A stretch of 64,000 nucleotides of DNA from Spongilla lacustris (taxonomy: Eukaryota > Porifera > Demospongiae > Spongillida > Spongillidae), in NCBI GenBank assembly GCA_949361645.1, contig OX442415.1, positions 18,689,269-18,753,268 on the forward strand. The letters are read 5' to 3'. The position numbers and the translations under genes are program-made. Shown here piece after piece: positions 53,160 through 64,000 of the stretch (positions are counted from its first letter, which is position 1; each line of letters begins with the position of its first letter). The notes beneath the pieces were generated by a model that was not told where the DNA came from, did no database searches, and saw nothing but the letters and a program-made list of their open reading frames with translations.

Positions 53160-54340
53160 AGTTCTTCGTCATTGGAGCCACTCTTCTGTGCTCATCATGC
53201 ATGCAGTCCAAAATACTGCTCTTCTGCCTTTTCCTTGGTGTTTGCTGGTTGCCTTCCTCCCTTTGTGAAATAATGTCTGCTGCCGTAGGTGTGTGTTGCA
53301 AAATGGTTTCTGTACGTGCAGAAATCTTTTTTATTTGACCTGTTGCAATTTCATTGGAAGTTCTGCACAAGAAATAAATGGTTTCTGTTTGAAAACATTG
53401 CAGATATGTAGCAAGGAAATGTATTGGTAGCAGCAGATAATGCCTCATTAAGTACTCACGCAGTGCCCTTCGTGCTTTAGCAATACCAAAGTTCTCACCA
53501 GATTTGTCCTCTAGATGAATATAGAGGTAATGTAGTGCATGCAAAAGGAACACAGGCCAGTGTCACATATTTACTGCCTTCCATCAAGAAAATCAGATCT
53601 ACTGCCTCTTGCAGCATGTCACCCAACTCTGTTAACCTAGCCTGCGTAGTAAGGTTTACATCATTTTAGCACTGGAGTTCATTAATTTCATCTTTCAGAA
53701 ACACTTATCTTCTGATCATCTTTAAGCTGTACCCCCATCTCCATTTGCAGTCTAAATCCAGCTTTGTAGCATTCTTTCCATTCATCTTTGCCAAATTGGA
53801 AAGCTGCCCTGACAGCAGACTTGATCATTTTATCTCCTTACACAAACTTCACAACTGGTTTAATTCCACGTGTCTCACAAGCCTTTCTGATGGCATTGTG
53901 GAGTACATGTACATGTGATACACAACGAAGGCCTTCAACACCACTACCTATGTTTTAATAACATTCTCAAAGGACAAAATATTATTTCACATACATGTAC
54001 CTCTTTCCATCATTGCCCTAAATGCTTCCATTACAGTCGTCGGTGGATCTGTTGTATTAGTATGAGGAATAAGGTTAAACTTTTCCAGCAAACCACAGTA
54101 GAACTGTGCAATGTTATCAGAATTCTCTCTGGAAATTTCCCCATCATGGTCGTCATCGTCGATCCCAACAGTAACACCCAAGCACTGTGCCCCTATTACA
54201 CACTCCTTCAGTTGCCAGGACTGTAAAATAAAATGGGCTGTTACAGTTCCAAACCCCTTTCTATCCAGGCGTGACCAGAAATCTATGGTTGTTGCTACCC
54301 TAGGAGGGCAGATTGACGCTTCTGGACTCCTTGTCAGACA
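53160..54340 (-). pseudogene. hAT-family transposase, degraded
   Basis: The minus strand reads VATTIDFWSRLDRKGFGTVT then AHFILQSWQLKECVIGAQCL and ENSDNIAQFYCGLLEKFNLI. This is the catalytic-domain start of hAT transposases (VAVTTDxWTS, VTAHFI-x-x-WxLKS, HT-x-xNIA). Further down, LTELGDMLQEAVDLIF, GSKYVTLA and HLEDKSGENFGIAKARRALR then EYLMRHYLLLPIHFLATYL correspond to the segment before the C-terminal domain. Several stops and frame changes separate these blocks, and no hATC dimerisation domain is recognised below 53160. An inserted noncoding block at 54348-54630 may split its N-terminus. Confidence 0.7.
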
Positions 54341-54347
54341 TGCATGG

Positions 54348-54630
54348 TGTTACAATCTGGGTGGACCGAATCTGGATTCTACCACACACTAAGGCAGACG
54401 ACAACGCCGCTAGTGAGAGCTAACCCCGTCCCGACAACTCAAGACTGGTATAAAATATTGGATCAACAGAACAGTGTGTACACACATACATAACATTGAC
54501 CAATCACAGAAGGCCACCAGGCCACCTAGAATTGGCCAATACAATAACAGTAGATTAAGGATCGGCACTGTCACTGCCTAGAGCTATAGCCTGCTCTGGC
54601 AGGCTCCTATTGTTACTGAGGTAGTAGACA
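54348..54630. repeat. Candidate solo LTR inside hAT relic
   Basis: The block begins TGTTACAATCTGG and ends GTAGTAGACA (TG…CA), about 283 bp. It contains TGGTATAAAATATTGG and GGCCAAT promoter-like words and interrupts minus-strand coding remains. Flanks are CATGG and CATTA, sharing only three of five bases, so the duplication is weak. Confidence 0.35.
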
Positions 54631-55227
54631 CATTACGTCAGGATACCACAAACAAGCTCCTTTAAAATGGCATCAAACTGCTCATTGCATGCAGCTTGGA
54701 TGGGCATGCTACGCACCGCTACCTATGTCGCCACCTTGTCCAAGGTGTCAAGGTATTTTAGTATATGGAGCAGTCTTTTAGGGCTATTTCATTTGCCATG
54801 TCAAATGGGTTGGTTACATTTATGTTGCCAGCTGGGTTGTGCCTTTGATATACTGAGGGATGCTTAGACATTATTGGGTTTTAATAGGTTGTGGAGAACC
54901 TAGATACTTATATGTAGTCATGCACAGCATTTTGCTCAATAGTGCAATATGTCTCCTTGGAATCATCCTTTCCCTTCCAACTTTTGAAGGTACATGTTGT
55001 TCTTGTAAAGTAAATCCAGACAAAACTTGAATATCCTAAGCCTGCAATGCTGCTCACCTGAGGGCCTAGTTTGCTGGCCATCTGCTACTCTACAGATTCT
55101 GCATCAGTTAAAATAGATGACGCTGAAGGCTGGCTTGGGTCAGTTAGGTGGTCTGTTACAACACCTGGGAGGACCTTGAAGTCTTCTTTATTCACTACAG
55201 TGCTGCACAAATTTTCGCCATCGTCAT
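54631..55227. other. No identified gene
   Basis: The minus strand near 54660-54740 has a coding-like scrap (RSMPIQAACNEQFDAILKEL) that may belong to the hAT gene upstream region. Confidence 0.3.
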
Positions 55228-55464
55228 TTACCCAGAAATCAAAACGTTAGTAGGGCAAGTACCAGTGCCCAATGCTTCCCTCAGCCATAGCACCTGCCAT
55301 GAACCTTCAGATTGCCCTGGAATTGGATGCTTCAATATCCGTGCAGGGAACCACAAAACCTTCCGATGTTCTTCCCATCTACACAGCACTACAGTTCCTA
55401 CCTTATACAGATCAGCACAATCGCTCAACCACAAGATATTAGCAACTATGTATTGCCGAACCAC
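55228..55464 (-). pseudogene. Unclassified coding-like frame, Tudor-like pattern
   Basis: An open 78-codon frame contains DLYKVGTVVLCRWEEHRKVL, WFPARILKHPIPGQ and SWQVLWLREALGTGT. The G-x-x-V-x-C-R-W…W-x-PARI layout recalls Tudor/PWWP-type folds, but this is a weak resemblance. It lies about 900 bases upstream, on the same strand, of the hAT catalytic remains and could be part of that element or of another gene. Confidence 0.3.
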
Positions 55465-55900
55465 GTGAACATCTGCGAATTAAACATACCTGCAACTGCA
55501 AAGTACTTGGTATATACCCAACATATCCACATACACTTTACTCCGCGATTCTATAGTATCAATGGCTAAGTTCCTTTGAGTGACCAATGTGACCTGTGAC
55601 TCTGGATCAATCTTCATACAGTGACAAGTTCACACGTCTCAATAGGAGGCCGGTCTTCCACAGTGAGGCAAGTACATGTAGTCAACGTGAGTTGCATGAA
55701 CAAACACGATATTTATTTTTGTCGAGAATTATCTATTGCTACTGATATTCGATTATCGGACAATTATCTATCGCTACCCCTCCCCCCCATCGTTACCAAG
55801 GCCAAAGAAGTATCCTCTCAATCATGAGTGGATAAAATGTAAGTGGTATTCAGTACAACTGTGTGTGTGGTACTTGAAAATAATTTTTATTTATTCACAG
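55465..55900. other. No identified gene
   Basis: AT-rich. It ends in a plausible intron 3' end (TTTATTTATTCACAG, 55886-55900); a GTAAGT donor-like site lies at 55840. Confidence 0.35.
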
Positions 55901-55974
55901 ATTGACAGTATAGAGTGGTCATGGCTTTTCAAATGGTTGGACTGGGCAGAAAATCACTCCATAAACACAATCGA
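55901..55974 (+). CDS. Candidate internal exon, 24 codons plus 2 nt
   Basis: Bounded by TTCACAG| and |GTAAGA, open frame IDSIEWSWLFKWLDWAENHS plus INTI. The Trp-rich amphipathic sequence and good splice sites suggest a real exon. The product is not recognised, and the frame does not join cleanly to the open stretch before the GTAAGT at 55840. Confidence 0.25.
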
Positions 55975-56179
55975 GTAAGACTGTACTTGATGTTTATAAC
56001 CACCAAGCTATGATAGTGTACGCAAGTATTAGTGTGTTTTATTGACTAGCTGTATTTACACACACAAAATGAATACATTGAACCTCTGCATTATGTAACT
56101 GTACGTCTAGTTGTAGGATACTTATGGAAGGAAAGTCATGTGATCTCACATTCTTGCATCCCTGGCCACTGCTCAAGAT

Positions 56180-56335
56180 GCAGGATATCTCCGGCCACTC
56201 CTGGCACAGAGATTTAGAATATCTCCACACCTGTGGTGCATAAAAACTAACGGTCAATGCTAAGATCAGAGTACTGCTCACAGTGAGTTTGTGGTATAAG
56301 CAAGCTCCTTCCCATTCAAAAATAACCATTTCCAA
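56180..56335. repeat. Dispersed direct repeat, copy 1
   Basis: ATATCTCCACACCTGTGGTG (56218), CTCACAGTGAGTTTG (56277) and TATAAGCAAG recur in the same order at 58320-58510. Confidence 0.7.
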
Positions 56336-58319
56336 ATAATCTCCTCATGGGCCATGTATTTGCATGTATGTACATGTACATGTAGCTGTGCATATTGTAT
56401 TGGTTATGGATTTGAACATTGATGTCTAGAAAAATGTAATGGACATATATGTTGTTTGTTATGTAATAAATATACATGTACATGTAGGACTGAACATTGC
56501 TTTTTTTACCTTTAATTTGCTTCATATTGCCATCACATTAGCCCCTCCCTCCTCACAGACATGTCCCTAGGCTTGAGCCTGCCCCCATCTGTCCTACTTA
56601 CTGGTGCCTGATGCCTGCAAGCCACCCTCCTGTGCCTCTCCTAGATGGTGTATACACTGTGATTGTTGGATTGTACTAGTGACATTGGAAGGCTGAACCA
56701 AGGTTAGTTTGTATTGGAAGTGTGGTGTTGATTTGACTTTGTACGACAATCTGGGTCAGTTATGTTAACGACAGAAAAATCGCAAAGGCTGTGCGCTTGG
56801 ATTATGTCTGTGTTTTAAAAGATTAAGTGCCAGGTGTGTTCTTGGGATGATGTGAATATCTGCCAAAATGATCCATGTTTAGTGTGTATTACTTATATGT
56901 TATACAAAATTGTTTTAACATGAACTTATATTTGGGCTCAAACTACAATGAAATTAAAAGCTGGGATGCACTATTAGTTTTACTTGCCCCACACACACCA
57001 GTTTATGGTCAACACATACCTGTCACAAGGGCTGTTGGTTAGATTGTACAGAGTGTCCATTACAAACCCAGTGAGTACAACATTGCCATCACCCCTTTGG
57101 ATACTCACTTTCCCATTTCAAGGACATTCTGACTTGTGCACAAAAGCACATCTTGATAGACATGGCATATGCAATTTCTCTATCCTATGCTTTGATTGTA
57201 TAACATATACATGTATATGTATGTATGCATGAAGCCGCTACACACACAAGCTTCCAGTCATTGACTTGCGATTGTTCAAGACTAGCACATGCGTCATGTT
57301 GTGCATCTCAAGATCTATATAGGCTGTAACTACATGTATTGCTTACATTCATGTGTTGTTGAGGTTGTTTAATTAAGTGACTTGCATATTAATTATTTAG
57401 GGCCCATGCAGCTCAATTCATCATCTTGCCATCAATATTCTGCCCGATTCCAGTTCTGCAGTTTGGTTATGACAGGAAGAATCTCCTTCCCTCCCTCTCC
57501 TTCCCCCTAGCCCTCTCCTACTGCTCCATCCTTTCCCTCCCTCTCCTTCCCTTCACTTTCTTTCCACTACATGTACTTCTACTTCCTTCCGTCTTTCCTT
57601 TCTCCCCTCTTTCCATTCCCTCCCCACCCTCCCCCTTTTTGTATGTTTCACAAGACTTCCTTCTCTTTCCCTCAAAGATGAGGCATATTTACTCCAATGG
57701 AAGTGTTCAGACTTTGGTTGAGAGAAGTACATGTACCTTCATCTGCTGGTATGTAGCCATATGTACATGTATATTCCATTCCATCCTCCCCTCTCCTGTC
57801 CCTTATCCATATATGCACCTGTAACCATATTATCTATCCATCACATACTCCAGCTCCATGCAGCCATGTGATGGGCTGGTGGTCTATGACCATTGAGATG
57901 TGATCTGTGGATGACATGGTCATACAAAAAGGAACAAGTGAAAAAAGCCGAAGTTTATGTACAAATGAAATTGTAAGGTGCATTGCAGTCTCCCACCATG
58001 CAGGCTTGTGTGTGTATGTGTGTGTATGTGTATCTTAGTAGTCTTTATTTCCAGATTTTAATGTGCATCCACACTAGGCAATATAAACAATTGAGAGAAG
58101 AAAAACACGGATGGAACATTATGTATGTATGTGTGCTTGGAGTCAACGCTGCACATAGTATTGGTATGCATATATTCATTTGTTGTATGCGCATGTGTCT
58201 TAACCAGTTGTCTTCATCCTAATTTTCAGGTGTTCTGTGTTTCCAGTAGCAGTTAAATTTATGTATTCTCAAGGAGAGAATCCTCACTGCTCTGTATGAA
58301 CTTACATGTAGAGTGCAGA

Positions 58320-58510
58320 AGAATATCACTGGCCACCCATGGCACGAATATCTCCACACTTGTGGTGGTACATTGTAGCTACCAAACTCCACCTAGGGCC
58401 AATTCAACAGTGTGCTGAGATCAGAGGGGATGGCAGTGTATGGTTCCAAAATGCTCACAGTGAGTTTGTCTTATAAGCAAGGGAGATCCACGGCATTTCT
58501 TAAATAGTAA
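58320..58510. repeat. Dispersed direct repeat, copy 2
   Basis: ATATCTCCACACTTGTGGTG (58349), CTCACAGTGAGTTTG (58455) and TATAAGCAAG, with about 35 extra bases relative to copy 1. Function unknown. Confidence 0.7.
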
Positions 58511-59451
58511 TCGTGAACCTGATCAGTCTGCTTTAAGGGTGCATTCAAACTAGCAAAGGAAAAGCAAGGGGGGAGAGGGGGGAGAGAAGTAAAACAAGAG
58601 AGTGTCAGGGTTAAAGGCGAACAATCTGAGTGAATGAAGGCCTTAAAGAATGGGAGGGAAGGGAGTAGATGGCAGGGGGAGCACGAATGGGAGGAGTTAA
58701 AAGCAATTGTGGAAAGAAAAGAGAATGGGCTTGTTGGTGCTCTGCTTGAACATGCATGTATATAACCAGCTGTGTGCTTTTATTCTTAGGTTAGCCACAG
58801 TATGCTGACTCAGCATGTGTTTGTAGAAATACATGTGGATGGCTGCATCGGAGGTTAGAAGTCACACACTACACATACAAGTACTGGGGATATTTTCATG
58901 TAAACTGTATACTATTTTGTTCATATTCCTGTTACATTTTGCATGAACTGGTTTAGTTCGACATGTATGTTTATCAGTGACATTAGTTGCAGCACATAAA
59001 TTGCTAAGGACTCAAAAAGCTAGCACTATAGTCCATAGGTGGGGTTGCTCCAGCTGCTGAATCGATGATACATGTATTTGTGATTGTATTTCAGCTGGCT
59101 TGTCTTCTGTTATTCTGTTACAGTCACCTGAGCTGTTGCATCTATGTTGGTAAGTACACCTTAATGGTGTACCATTTTAGAAATTAACGCATTCACATTT
59201 TAATATTCTTGAATCTGCCGTTGCACTTGAAAGCGTCAATAATATAATATGGATTGAAAAAGATGCATTAATCGAAAAAGGAAAAGAATTAATATATTTA
59301 AAAGAAGTTACAAGTATACATGACTTTTTCTTTTTTACAGTGACGCTCATGAGTTCATTGTCAACATCAAGGCACCATCTGTTGAGAACACTCCTGTGAA
59401 AGTTCAATTATTTGGGGCCGCATGCTAAGTATATCCAAGTCCACATATCTG

Positions 59452-61244
59452 TGGTATAATATGTACTGTCCTGTGGTATAATATGTACTGTCCTGTGGTA
59501 TAATATGTACTGTCTTGTGGTATAATATGTACTGTCCTGTGGTATAATATGTACTGTCCTGTGGTATAATATGTACTGTCCTGTGGTATAATACGTTCAG
59601 TCCGTCCTGTGGTATAATATGTACTGTCCTGTGGTATAATATGTACTGTCCTGTGGTATAATATGTACTGTCCTGTGGTATAATATATACTGCCTGTTGT
59701 ATAATATGTTCCATCCTGTGGTATAATATGCACTGTCCTGTTGTGTAATATGTACTGTCAGGTTGTATAATATGTTCCGTTCTGTTGTATAATATGTTCA
59801 GTCCTGTTGAATAAAATGTACTGTCCAGTCGTATAATATGTTCCGATCTGTCGTATAATATGTACCGTCCTGTGGTATAATATGTTCCGTCCTGTTGAAT
59901 AATATGTACTGTCCAGTCGTATAATATGTACCGTCCTGTGGTATAATACGTTCAGTCCGTCCTGTGGTATAATATGTACTGTCCTGTGGTATAATATGTA
60001 CTGTCCTGTGGTATAACAAGTACTGTCCTGTGGTATAATATGTACTGTCCTGTGGTATAATATGTTCTGCCCTGTTATATAAAATGTTCCGTCCTGTTGT
60101 ATAATATGTACTGTCCGTATAATATGTTCTGTCCTGTGATATGATATGTACTATCCTGTGGTTTAGTCTTGTCGTATAATCCTGTTGTACTGTCCTGTGG
60201 TATAATATGTGCTGTCCTGTGGTATAATATGTATTGTCCTGTTGTATAATATGTTCCGTCCTGTGGTATAATATGTACTGTCCTGTGGTATAATATGTTC
60301 CGTCCTGTGGTATAATATGTTCAGTCCGTCGTGTGGTATAATATGTACTGTCCTATGGTATAATATGTACTGTCCTGTGGTATAATATGTTCAGTATGTC
60401 CTGTGGTATAATATGTACGATCCTGTGGTATAATATGTACTGTCCTGTGGTATAATATGTTCCGTCCTGTGGTATAATATGTACTGTCCTGTGTTATAAT
60501 ATGTTCCGTCCTGTGGAATAATATATGTTCCGTTCTGTGGTATAATATGTAACGTCCTGTGGTATAATATGTTCAGTCCGTCTTGTGGTATAATATGTAC
60601 TGTCCTGTGGTATAATATGTACTGTCCTGTGGTATAATATGTACTGTCCTGTGGTATAATATGTTCCGATCTGTCGTATAATATGTACCGTCCTGTGGTA
60701 TAATATGTACTGTCCTGTGGTATAATATGTTCCGTCCTGTTGAATAATATGTACTGTCCTGTGGTATAATATATACTGCCTGTTGTATAATATGTTCCAT
60801 CCTGTGGTATAATATGTACTGTCCGTATAATATGTTCTGTCCTGTGATATGATATGTACTATCCTGTGGTTTAGTCTTGTCGTATAATCCTGTTGTACTG
60901 TCCTGTGGTATAATATGTTTTGTCCTGTGGTATAATATGTTCCATCCTGTTGTATAATATGTACAGTACTGTGGTATAATATGTACTGTCCGTATAATAT
61001 GTTCTGTCCTGTGATATGATATGTACTATCCTGTGGTTTAGTCTTGTCGTATAATCCTGTTCTACTGTCCTGTGGTATAATATGTACTGTCCTGTGGTAT
61101 AATATGTTCTCTCCTGTTATATAATATGTTCTGTCCTGTGATTTGATATGTACTATCCTGTGGTTTAGTCTTGTCGTATAATCCTGTTCTACTGTCCTGT
61201 GGTATAATATGTGGTATAATATGTGCTGTCCTGTGTTGTAATAT
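59452..61244. repeat. 22-bp minisatellite array, about 80 copies, with higher-order units
   Basis: The unit is close to TGTACTGTCCTGTGGTATAATA. Variants have TTCCGT or TTCAGT in place of TACTGT. A longer composite of about 90 bases, containing GATATGATATGTACTATCCT and GGTTTAGTCTTGTCGTATAA, appears at about 60135, 60845, 61015 and 61140, showing higher-order duplication. Because 22 is not a multiple of three, all minus frames are open (Tyr/Thr/Ile-rich) but are not genes. Confidence 0.95.
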
Positions 61245-63706
61245 GTACCATATAGCTCTTCATGGTAGCTTGACTCTATAGGTCTTCTTGGTAGCTTGTC
61301 ATCATAGCTCTTCTTGGTTGCTTATTGAAATAGTTTTTCTTGAAAGCTCTTTGCTGTATAGATTATTTGATGTGATATCCTCAACACTTCCTCTCGCTTC
61401 AGTTTCTGCTTTCATGACAGCTAACTTTATCTTTTCCGCTGCAGCACACTGGTTTGAGGTGTTTTTTACCCTCCAGGGGAACTGCACAATTCTTACATGT
61501 ATTATTTATTTTACTTTTGTATAAGTATATAATTTCTTATGATTTGTCCTGTGATAATATTTATTTTTAGATTTGTCCTTTGGTTTATTTTGTCAATTAC
61601 TGATTTCCTTTTCTTTTTGCAGTATTTTTTTTTAAGGCGTCCAGCCAGAATATGATTATTTTGATACAACAAAGGGAATCAACACCTTACAGCCCTCACC
61701 TTGAATTGACACTCCACATCACAACAATCTCCAATCTGAGGGCCCTCGAATTGTGAACTCATCTTCCAAATTGATACAGACACCACCAGGGGTGGAAGTG
61801 CTTATTCACTTAAGATGTGGTGGTGATGATGAAGACATGACATTTGATAACATCTGCATACTGTACAGATGAAGGTTGTGTGCAGTTTAGTCTAAGTCTG
61901 CAATATGGAGGTTCAAACACTTCAAGCTTGTACTATTTGTACCATTGCATGTTTCTTTGTACCTGCTTCCTATTATTTCTGGGTGTGTTCTTTGGTAATA
62001 TTTCTGGGCATTTTCTTTTTTTGCCTTATTTCTATCTCTGGATGTTTGCTTTTGTACCTTCTTATTCTTTCTATTTTTGGGTGTTATCACAATTTTTTGT
62101 ACTATAAACTAAGTTCAAAGGGCCCATGTGACTTTAGTCCACGCATTTATTAATATCAGACGAGTACGAATCTCACATACGTATAGTGGAACTCATGCAA
62201 AAATCTGGCTAATGCCCACACACGGTGGGGGGAGGGGGTTCAGACGGCAAACACCACAACATCATTTAGATTCAGATCAGCATGTGCACTGGGGTCCACA
62301 ATAGCTTCCAAACATAAACAAATATATTTGTAAAACCCATAAAATGTTTCATAGCAAGTGTGCTTTTCGACCCAGCGTGGTTTTGCATAGACCTGACAAT
62401 TTTATTTTCAATGACTCTGATGCACATTGTAACAAAACAATGCTTATTCGCCCTATACCCAATCAAATGCTTGAAGTGGTTATGTGATGCTCCAGGATAC
62501 ACCCAATACACACCACCTAATGAGAGGAAAATACATCAAGAAAGTGTCACACCTATATACATCTTTCCTCTCCTCCCCTCACCTAGTCCCTCCTCCCCTC
62601 ACCTAGCTGTTTGATGTCCCTTAGCCTCTGGAACTGTGGGGGTGTCGATTATCTTGAGCAGTAGTGGGTGGAGCTCGATGTGCCCATATATGGGATCAAT
62701 TATAATGGCAGGTTATTTTAACTGTCACTACTACCGCAAGACTCCCGCTTGTATGTGTCGCTACTGTAAAATTCCTGTAGGTTCACAAAGTATATGTTTC
62801 ACTACCGCAAGACTCCGGCCTGTTGGTTTACAAGGTGAGTCAGTACCACACTCGAGCTCCCTGCCTTGCGAAACATGTGTCACTAACTGCATGGATAAGA
62901 GTATGGTATACGTTATCAAATATAGTTCTTTCCATGCAGAGAATCAAGTCAAAGTGAAAGGTGAGTAGTTTCAAATGGACAACCCTAGCTGTAAGATTGG
63001 CCCCTGGATCACCCTGAGATCATCCTGGAATCATTCTGGAATCAGCTTGGGATCATTCATCAAAAAGTGTGTAGGCATCATCGTGCTGTTTTTGTAGCCA
63101 ATTCAAGGCAGCTGACAGGGTTTTAAAAAAGTTAGGAAGTACCCTGAAAGTGATCCCCCCCAAAATAAAATAAAATAAATTTTCATTGGCCATCAAACTA
63201 ATTAGGTATTGCGTCTATTCTATAAATATTGATAGACCTTTGTCACAACATATTAAACGTACCTGTAACTCTATCAATGTTTACATGCATATATGCTTGA
63301 GTACATGTGAACGCATAAAATACCGTGAACAGCTATAAATACGAACTTGTCCATTAATATCAGATTGTAAAGGGCCACATAGGCCTATCCATATGTTGAA
63401 ATTTCTTGCACGGTCAATATATATACTTCACCTTGGTACATTTTGCGTTAGTAGCTGGCAACTTGCACGCCCCCCAAAAAGTACAATACCCCAAATACCA
63501 ATTTTTACCTGATGCAACTCTATCACTGTTCACATCCTTCCAAGTAGCTAGCCATGAGAAGTGTAGCCTCTCGTATCTATGCAAACATGTGATGTGTGTG
63601 GATAGTCAAACAGCCAGACAAGTATATGTGTGTGTTCATTACCATGCATGCAGTTACTGTGTGTACTTATCTTAAAACGATGCAGGTAGTTCATTGAAAG
63701 AAATAC
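61245..63706. other. No identified gene; some exon-like stretches
   Basis: A minus-strand stretch at 61310-61480 (AAAEKIKLAVMKAETEARGS) looks coding. Plus-strand Cys-rich open segments end at GTGAGT donors at 62834 (AAG|GTGAGT) and 62959 (AAAG|GTGAGT). CACTACTACCGCAAGACTCC-like words occur twice (62726, 62801). No family is recognised. Confidence 0.3.
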
Positions 63707-63710
63707 ATGT

Positions 63711-63742
<32 letters not shown>
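63707..63742. repeat. (GT)n microsatellite running into poly-G
   Basis: GT repeat followed by a run of about 17 G; same compound type as at 821-896. Confidence 0.95.
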
Positions 63743-64000
63743 GGAAGCAGTTAATTACCATAGCAACTATAAACATATTTGGTAGTTGTAGATATACATG
63801 TACAATTTTATAACATCTGAAGATAAGTGATGTCCGTGCATAGATTACTAGCTGTGGCTGTAGATTACTGGCATGTCTCTAATTAATATACCCTACCTGC
63901 AGTTTGGGCATGGAGTGGTCAGTGTGGAGACATGGGGCATTGTGTGGAGGCGTGGATATCCAGATGCACAGAGAAAATAGTTATTTCACAACGTGGAATA
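63743..64000. other. Window edge, no gene seen
   Basis: No credible frame in the last 250 bases. Confidence 0.4.

Larger units (their letters stand above)
55975..59451. other. No identified gene; duplicated blocks, CT-rich tracts
   Basis: Contains the repeat pair listed at 56180 and 58320, a long pyrimidine tract at 57480-57680 and a block at 58810-58900 related to 36170-36260. A hydrophobic plus-strand frame at 57426-57820 is caused by the pyrimidine tract. Confidence 0.35.

Noticed and set aside
57426..57824. Hydrophobic plus-strand frame as a membrane protein
   Set aside because: The Leu/Pro/Ser/Phe content comes from a CT-rich tract; no flanking support.
59367..60800. Minus-strand frames rich in YYTTGQYILYHRT
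   Set aside because: A 22-bp repeat without stops in any frame; no start context or unique coding sequence.
59452..61244. TATAAT words as bacterial -10 promoters
   Set aside because: They are part of a eukaryotic satellite unit with no genes; the rest of the window is clearly eukaryotic.
1..64000. tRNA or rRNA genes
   Set aside because: No convincing B-box with paired acceptor arms and no rRNA core words were seen by eye; a tRNA scan would be needed for certainty.

Overview
This is a eukaryotic, almost certainly metazoan, window. It has single-exon seven-transmembrane receptor genes, AATAAA-type 3' signals, spliced-looking exons, LTR retrotransposons, MITEs and long satellites. The density of TGCATG and TACATGTA words, together with the repeat types, suggests a sponge (demosponge) genome. 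That is inference; no host marker gene settles it.

Layout. 1-2.9 kb: foldback repeats and a transposon-protein fragment. 2.96-3.93 kb: an intronless 7TM receptor (+). 5.27-8.14 kb: a hAT-type MITE inserted 3 nt inside the terminal repeat of a 1.84-kb palindromic Tc1-type element. 8.6-14.6 kb: poly-G repeats, a 28-bp minisatellite, a degenerate ~330-bp tandem repeat and a 1.6-kb (ACTC)n tract. 15.7-21.0 kb: two more intronless paralogues of the receptor, both on minus, with a hAT relic between them. 21-28 kb: AT-rich DNA with small transposon relics and hairpins. 28-37 kb: scattered exon-like segments, among them one carnitine acyltransferase-like exon (-) and a CpG-containing promoter-like segment near 31.7-31.95 kb, plus a TA-flanked MITE.

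39.5-50.4 kb is a three-level nest, all on minus. A DIRS-like reverse transcriptase is interrupted by an outer Ty3/gypsy-type LTR element (40040-49881, TSD TATAT). That element is interrupted at its RT/RNase H junction by a second one (40804-45822, TSD GGGGC). Both have the order gag-PR-IN-RT-RNase H, with integrase before reverse transcriptase as in Gmr1-like elements, and both have a SCAN-like capsid region. LTR divergence by eye (about 4% outer, about 2% inner) fits the nesting order. All coding regions except the outer gag carry frameshifts or stops.

50.4-64 kb holds degraded transposon genes (a gag fragment and a hAT transposase), a probable solo LTR, duplicated noncoding blocks, and a 1.8-kb array of a 22-bp repeat with a higher-order structure.

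The only intact host-type genes I can support are the three receptors. The rest is mobile DNA, its remains, and isolated exon candidates whose gene models need transcript data.
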